This document shows, piece by piece, positions 7,379 through 10,145 of a stretch of DNA of 10,145 nt. Made by a program: the position numbers and the translations under genes. Location: NCBI GenBank assembly GCA_012841765.1, contig DUUA01000204.1, positions 1 through 10,145 on the forward strand, read 5' to 3'. The notes under the pieces were generated by a model, which ran no database searches, was not told the origin of the DNA, and was given only the letters and a program-made list of their open reading frames with translations. Position 1 is the first letter of the stretch. Every line of letters starts with the position of its first letter. Source of the stretch: Acholeplasmataceae bacterium. GTDB lineage: Bacteria > Bacillota_I > Bacilli_A > ML615J-28 > CAG-698.

Positions 7379-9703
7379 TTATCTATTTGCTTCAAATTCA
7401 GCAACAACTGCATTTCTTTGTTCACGAGTGATAATTGTTTTAGAAACAACAACATCTTTGAACTTATCTGTGCTTAAACCATAAGCAGCTTTACCAGATT
7501 GATTTGGAACAGTTCTAGCAACAACTGCAGAATATCCAGATTGTGATAACCAAGGAACAATAATTGCATATTCATAAATTAATGCATATTCTGCTTCTGC
7601 AAATGCTCTATAACGATCACCAATCTTATCACCAGCAACGATAGCGTTAGCTGCTGAATATAATGCATCATATTCGCCTAATACTTGGATTTCAAGTTCT
7701 TTGTTAGAACCATCAAATCCTAACATTTCAATCATATCTCCATCAAGAGCCATAGTATGTAAGAATGTATTAGGGTCTGCATAGTCTGGACCCCATCCTG
7801 ACCACATTGAGAAATCGTAGTTATTAACTACTGATCCCCATTGAGCATTTTGATCATCACTTCCAGGAACGTTTAATCTTACTTCAATTACTCCATCAGA
7901 AGCTGTCATAACTGTTTCATACATTGCTTCTTCATATGCTCTTCTAACTGCTTGCATATCACCAATAGCATCAATCTTAATTGGGAAATCAGCTTCAGTT
8001 AAACCTGCAGCCATTAATTCAGTTTTAGCATCTGCAAAGAAAGCTTTTGCTTTATCTGCATCATAAACTGGGTCTTCCCCATAAGTAATACCAGTTAAAC
8101 TAACACCTGTAGTGCCTTGTTTTTCATTAAATACTGCATCAACATAGTCTGCATAATCAAGTCCATCAAATGCACATAATTCTCTATTAGTATATCCTCT
8201 CATTAACCATTGTTCTGGCTCATCAGGGTTATATCTTACTAAAGATTTCATAACGTCAAGTCCATATAGCATACCTTTACGGAAATTAAGATTTAGAATC
8301 GCTTTTAAAGTAGCTGCTTTTTCACCTTCAGTTTTTGTATGAGAAGAATTTGTATATTCATAAGTAGTTCTTGCAAAGTTATAATAACCAATATATGTAG
8401 CATCGCCAACAGATAAAACTCCATTAGCTTGTGCATTTGCAGGCACAGCTAAAGATCCTGTTTTATCATCGCCAGTTACATATTTTTTATAACCAACTTC
8501 ATCATTTGTGTTAACTGAAAATGAGTCAATTAAACCAGCTTCAAACCATTCACGTGTTGTAGAATCTACAGCTGTTCCAGGAACAAACTTTCTTTCTACT
8601 TTATTTACATAAACATGTTTAGCATCCCAATATAATGCATTTTTAGTATAAACTATTCTATTTTCTTTAATATGTTCAGTAATTCTAAATCCACCATTAA
8701 CTAAAATATCATTAACAGTTGCTCCAAAGTCAGTTCCTCTTTCTGCAAGGAAAGCTCTGTTAACTGGTAAGAATGGAGAATAAGTTAAACTAGATAAGAA
8801 ATAAGGTGTAGCTTGGAATAATGTATATTCAACTTCATATTTAGATATAGCTTTTACCCCAACATCTTCAAATGTAACGCCTTCTTCACCTTCATAAAAT
8901 TCTTTAGAATTGTTAATAGTACCCATAACGATACCTGCAGTTGCAGAACCATTAATAGGATTTAATACATATTCTAATCCAGCAACAAAGTCATCAGCAA
9001 CAACTTCGCCATAAACTAATCCAGTTTCATTATCAACCCATTGAACTTTTTCCTTTAATTGGAATGTCCAAGTTTGAGTGCCATCTGCATTTTCAACAGT
9101 TTTATAACCAAGTGCAAGTGCACCAACTAGGTTACTATACTTGTCATTTTCAACTAAGCCATCAACCATATTAGTATAATGATATGAATTGTATGTCCAA
9201 CTATTAATTAAATAATTGAATAATGCATCAACTGGTTCAGTAGTATATGTAGTTTTAAAAGTTTTAGCAACTTCAAATGTTGCATCACCAACTGTATAAT
9301 AACCAGATGCATCAACTGCAGGGTTTTCATTTTGATTAGCTAAAGATGTAAATCCTGGTTTTAATTCAGTTTTATATTCATATGGTTTATTAACATCATA
9401 CTCTCTTCCTACAAAAATTTTCACAGTTGCGCTAATTTTTGTATCTTTAAATGTAGCAGTGATCGTTGCTTCACCTTTTCTAAGAGCAGTAACTTTTGCT
9501 CCATCAAGACTAACAACTTCCCCAACTCCAACCGAATAAACAACTTCTAACTCTTTGTCACTTACAACAGGAGCTAAAGTTATTTCTTGTCCAAGTTCCA
9601 TATCAATTTCCTCTTTAGGGAAAGTAATAGTAGGGTCCTTTGTACATGCAGCTAAAGTTAAAGCTACAAGGAAAAGAACTCCGAACATAAATAATTTTTT
9701 CAT
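7379..9703 (-). CDS. oppA: Oligopeptide-binding lipoprotein OppA with N-terminal Ig-like (Big_2) domain
   Basis: The substrate-capturing subunit of the importer, anchored to the outer face of the membrane. It has 774 residues from the ATG at 9703. The signal peptide MKKLFMFGVLFLVALTLAAC has the lipobox LAAC, so Cys20 would be lipidated. Residues about 26-98 resemble a bacterial Ig-like Big_2 domain (VTALRKGEATITATFKD near 71-87). After a linker, the family 5 solute-binding region covers roughly 155-760, with WTFQLKEKVQWVDNETG (212-228), DDFVAGLEYVL (237-247) and GWGPDYADP (636-644). The style recalls streptococcal AmiA. The frame stays open to an upstream ATG at 9766, but that lies in the -10 region and would hide the signal peptide. 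GGGAGG 7 bases before 9703 confirms the start. The peptide preference cannot be read from the sequence. Confidence 0.95.
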   Translation of the reverse strand: MKKLFMFGVLFLVALTLAACTKDPTITFPKEEIDMELGQEITLAPVVSDKELEVVYSVGVGEVVSLDGAKVTALRKGEATITATFKDTKISATVKIFVGREYDVNKPYEYKTELKPGFTSLANQNENPAVDASGYYTVGDATFEVAKTFKTTYTTEPVDALFNYLINSWTYNSYHYTNMVDGLVENDKYSNLVGALALGYKTVENADGTQTWTFQLKEKVQWVDNETGLVYGEVVADDFVAGLEYVLNPINGSATAGIVMGTINNSKEFYEGEEGVTFEDVGVKAISKYEVEYTLFQATPYFLSSLTYSPFLPVNRAFLAERGTDFGATVNDILVNGGFRITEHIKENRIVYTKNALYWDAKHVYVNKVERKFVPGTAVDSTTREWFEAGLIDSFSVNTNDEVGYKKYVTGDDKTGSLAVPANAQANGVLSVGDATYIGYYNFARTTYEYTNSSHTKTEGEKAATLKAILNLNFRKGMLYGLDVMKSLVRYNPDEPEQWLMRGYTNRELCAFDGLDYADYVDAVFNEKQGTTGVSLTGITYGEDPVYDADKAKAFFADAKTELMAAGLTEADFPIKIDAIGDMQAVRRAYEEAMYETVMTASDGVIEVRLNVPGSDDQNAQWGSVVNNYDFSMWSGWGPDYADPNTFLHTMALDGDMIEMLGFDGSNKELEIQVLGEYDALYSAANAIVAGDKIGDRYRAFAEAEYALIYEYAIIVPWLSQSGYSAVVARTVPNQSGKAAYGLSTDKFKDVVVSKTIITREQRNAVVAEFEANR

Positions 9704-9710
9704 ATAATTT

Positions 9711-9716
9711 CCTCCC
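9711..9716 (-). promoter_or_regulatory. Ribosome binding site fixing the oppA start
   Basis: The minus strand has GGGAGG (9716-9711) 7 bases before the ATG at 9703. This puts the lipoprotein signal peptide at the very N-terminus, as expected. Confidence 0.85.
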
Positions 9717-9757
9717 AAAATTTTTTCACTTCTTATAATGTTTAAGTGATTGAGTAT

Positions 9758-9786
9758 ATTATACACACAGTTATAGTAAGTGTCAA
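9758..9786 (-). promoter_or_regulatory. Consensus sigma-A promoter of oppA
   Basis: On the minus strand TTGACA (9786-9781), a 17-base spacer and TATAAT (9763-9758) match the housekeeping consensus exactly. Transcription should start near 9751, giving a leader of about 48 bases before oppA. A loose 6-bp inverted repeat (9726-9731 with 9744-9749) sits near the 5' end of that leader. Confidence 0.88.
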
Positions 9787-9799
9787 TAAAATATTTTTT

Positions 9800-9834
9800 T
9801 GTAAGCGTTTTTTTTATGATAATTATCGCTTTTA
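9800..9834. promoter_or_regulatory. Pair of cre-like / LacI-family-like half sites upstream of oppA
   Basis: TGTAAGCGTTTTTT begins at 9800 with one base varied (TGTAAGCG is the cre core; here the base before GTAAGCG is T). CGCTTTTAC (9826-9834) lies in the opposite orientation. Both resemble the TGWAARCGYTWNCW catabolite-response element bound by CcpA and related LacI-type regulators, but neither is perfect. They lie about 50-83 bases upstream of the predicted oppA start site and between the divergent promoters. Confidence 0.45.
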
Positions 9835-9852
9835 CAACCTATTTATTGCTGC

Positions 9853-9866
9853 GTAAAGCGCTTACA
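9853..9866. promoter_or_regulatory. Cre-like palindromic operator between the divergent promoters
   Basis: GTAAAGCGCTTACA reads on the minus strand as TGTAAGCGCTTTAC, matching 12 of 14 positions of the cre consensus with the central GCGC intact. It is centred about 108 bases upstream of the oppA start and about 27 bases upstream of the -35 box of the plus-strand promoter. It could act on either transcript. A CcpA or other LacI-family protein is the likely binder; which one cannot be told here. Confidence 0.55.
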
Positions 9867-9886
9867 TTCATATTTTTAATATTTTC

Positions 9887-9915
9887 TTGTTAAATGTGTT
9901 TTTTTAGTATATAAT
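9887..9915 (+). promoter_or_regulatory. Promoter of the T-box leader transcript
   Basis: TTGTTA (9887-9892), a 17-base spacer and a perfect TATAAT (9910-9915) predict a start near 9922. That is about 10 bases before the first paired base of T-box stem I, which is the expected distance. Confidence 0.7.
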
Positions 9916-9921
9916 TAATTA

Positions 9922-10145
9922 TAAAATCAATAAAAGAAAAATAGTAATCATTAACTTATTTAAAGCGACTATTGAATGGTGCAAGCAATAGAATTTCAGT
10001 TTTGATGAATGGATTTCTTTTGATATGAGGAGGAAATGCTTCATCGTGTTCTAGCGTTAATAGATAGAGTGCACTTTTTTAGTGAACTAAGGTGGTACCG
10101 CGAATATTTCGTCCTTAGATTATTATTAAAGTCTTTTTTATTTAA
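9922..10145 (+). promoter_or_regulatory. T-box riboswitch, tryptophan (UGG) specifier
   Basis: A tRNA-sensing leader: uncharged tRNA stabilises an antiterminator and switches on the downstream gene. Stem I starts with AAAAGAAA (9932-9939) pairing TTTCTTTT (10014-10021). AGTA (9943-9946) faces GAA (10007-10009) in the specifier loop, followed by TGG (10010-10012) as specifier codon, that is Trp. ATCA (9947-9950) pairs TGAT (10003-10006), and CTATTG (9969-9974) pairs CAATAG (9986-9991) around the conserved GGTGCAAG apical motif. The T-box AAGGTGGTACCGCG (10089-10102) lies in an antiterminator closed by CTAAGG (10087-10092) and CCTTAG (10113-10118). The regulated gene lies past the right edge; trpS or a tryptophan uptake gene is most likely. 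Confidence 0.92.
10116..10142 (+). terminator. Probable T-box terminator hairpin
   Basis: AGATT (10117-10121) can pair with AGTCT (10130-10134), including one G-U pair, and a run of T with a single A follows. It overlaps the end of the antiterminator's 3' strand (CCTTAG), so the two folds would compete, as expected for a T-box. The stem is short, so the exact pairing is uncertain. Confidence 0.45.

Noticed and set aside
9726..9749. Terminator in the oppA leader
   Set aside because: The inverted repeat TCACTT/AAGTGA has only 6 pairs and a 12-base loop. On the minus strand it is followed by A residues, not T, so it is not a terminator.
9704..9766. Longer oppA start adding 21 residues
   Set aside because: The upstream ATG lies in the oppA promoter at the -10 region, upstream of the predicted transcript start, and it would bury the lipoprotein signal peptide.
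1..10145. CRISPR array, insertion sequence, phage, toxin-antitoxin or defence system
   Set aside because: I saw no regularly spaced direct repeats, transposase-like frame, terminal inverted repeats, nuclease motifs or small paired toxin genes. The genes are a transporter and a membrane protein pair.

Overview
The window is AT-rich DNA that looks like a low-GC member of the Bacilli or Mycoplasmatota lineage, such as Acholeplasmatales, Izemoplasmatales or Erysipelotrichales. The evidence is the base composition, AGGAGG-type ribosome binding sites, a T-box leader, a type II lipoprotein signal, and Opp proteins most like the streptococcal Ami/lactococcal Opp branch. TGA is used as a real stop: oppF ends in TGA just before a terminator hairpin. 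Trp is encoded by TGG. This argues against Mycoplasma or Spiroplasma with code 4. The genus cannot be settled from this sequence alone.

All identified genes lie on the minus strand, so they read from right to left. From about 9786 down to 2520 there is a complete oligopeptide ABC importer in the order oppA-oppB-oppC-oppD-oppF. OppA is a surface lipoprotein that captures peptides. OppB and OppC form the membrane channel, and OppD and OppF are the two ATPases. oppA has a perfect TTGACA-17-TATAAT promoter. It is separated from oppB by 177 bases holding two hairpins and a possible second promoter, an arrangement that usually gives more binding protein than permease. oppB to oppF are tightly packed, with gaps of 11-12 bases or a 1-base overlap, and end at a terminator-like hairpin. 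Two proteins have unusual architecture: OppA carries an N-terminal bacterial Ig-like (Big_2) domain, and OppF carries an N-terminal extension of about 140 residues with two predicted membrane helices.

Left of the transporter is a probable two-gene unit (2460 to 1). It encodes a 107-residue three-helix membrane protein of unknown function and a large protein that runs off the left edge. The large protein has a cytoplasmic domain with a zinc ribbon, five predicted membrane helices and an extracellular BspA-type leucine-rich-repeat region.

The right end (9704-10145) is a divergent control region. It holds the oppA promoter, three cre-like/LacI-family-like motifs, a plus-strand promoter and a nearly complete T-box riboswitch whose specifier reads UGG (Trp). 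The regulated gene, most likely trpS or another tryptophan gene, begins beyond the right edge. No mobile element, CRISPR array, tRNA or rRNA was seen. I did not find a clearly new multi-gene system; the most unusual items are the OppF membrane extension, the Ig-OppA fusion and the zinc-ribbon/LRR membrane protein.
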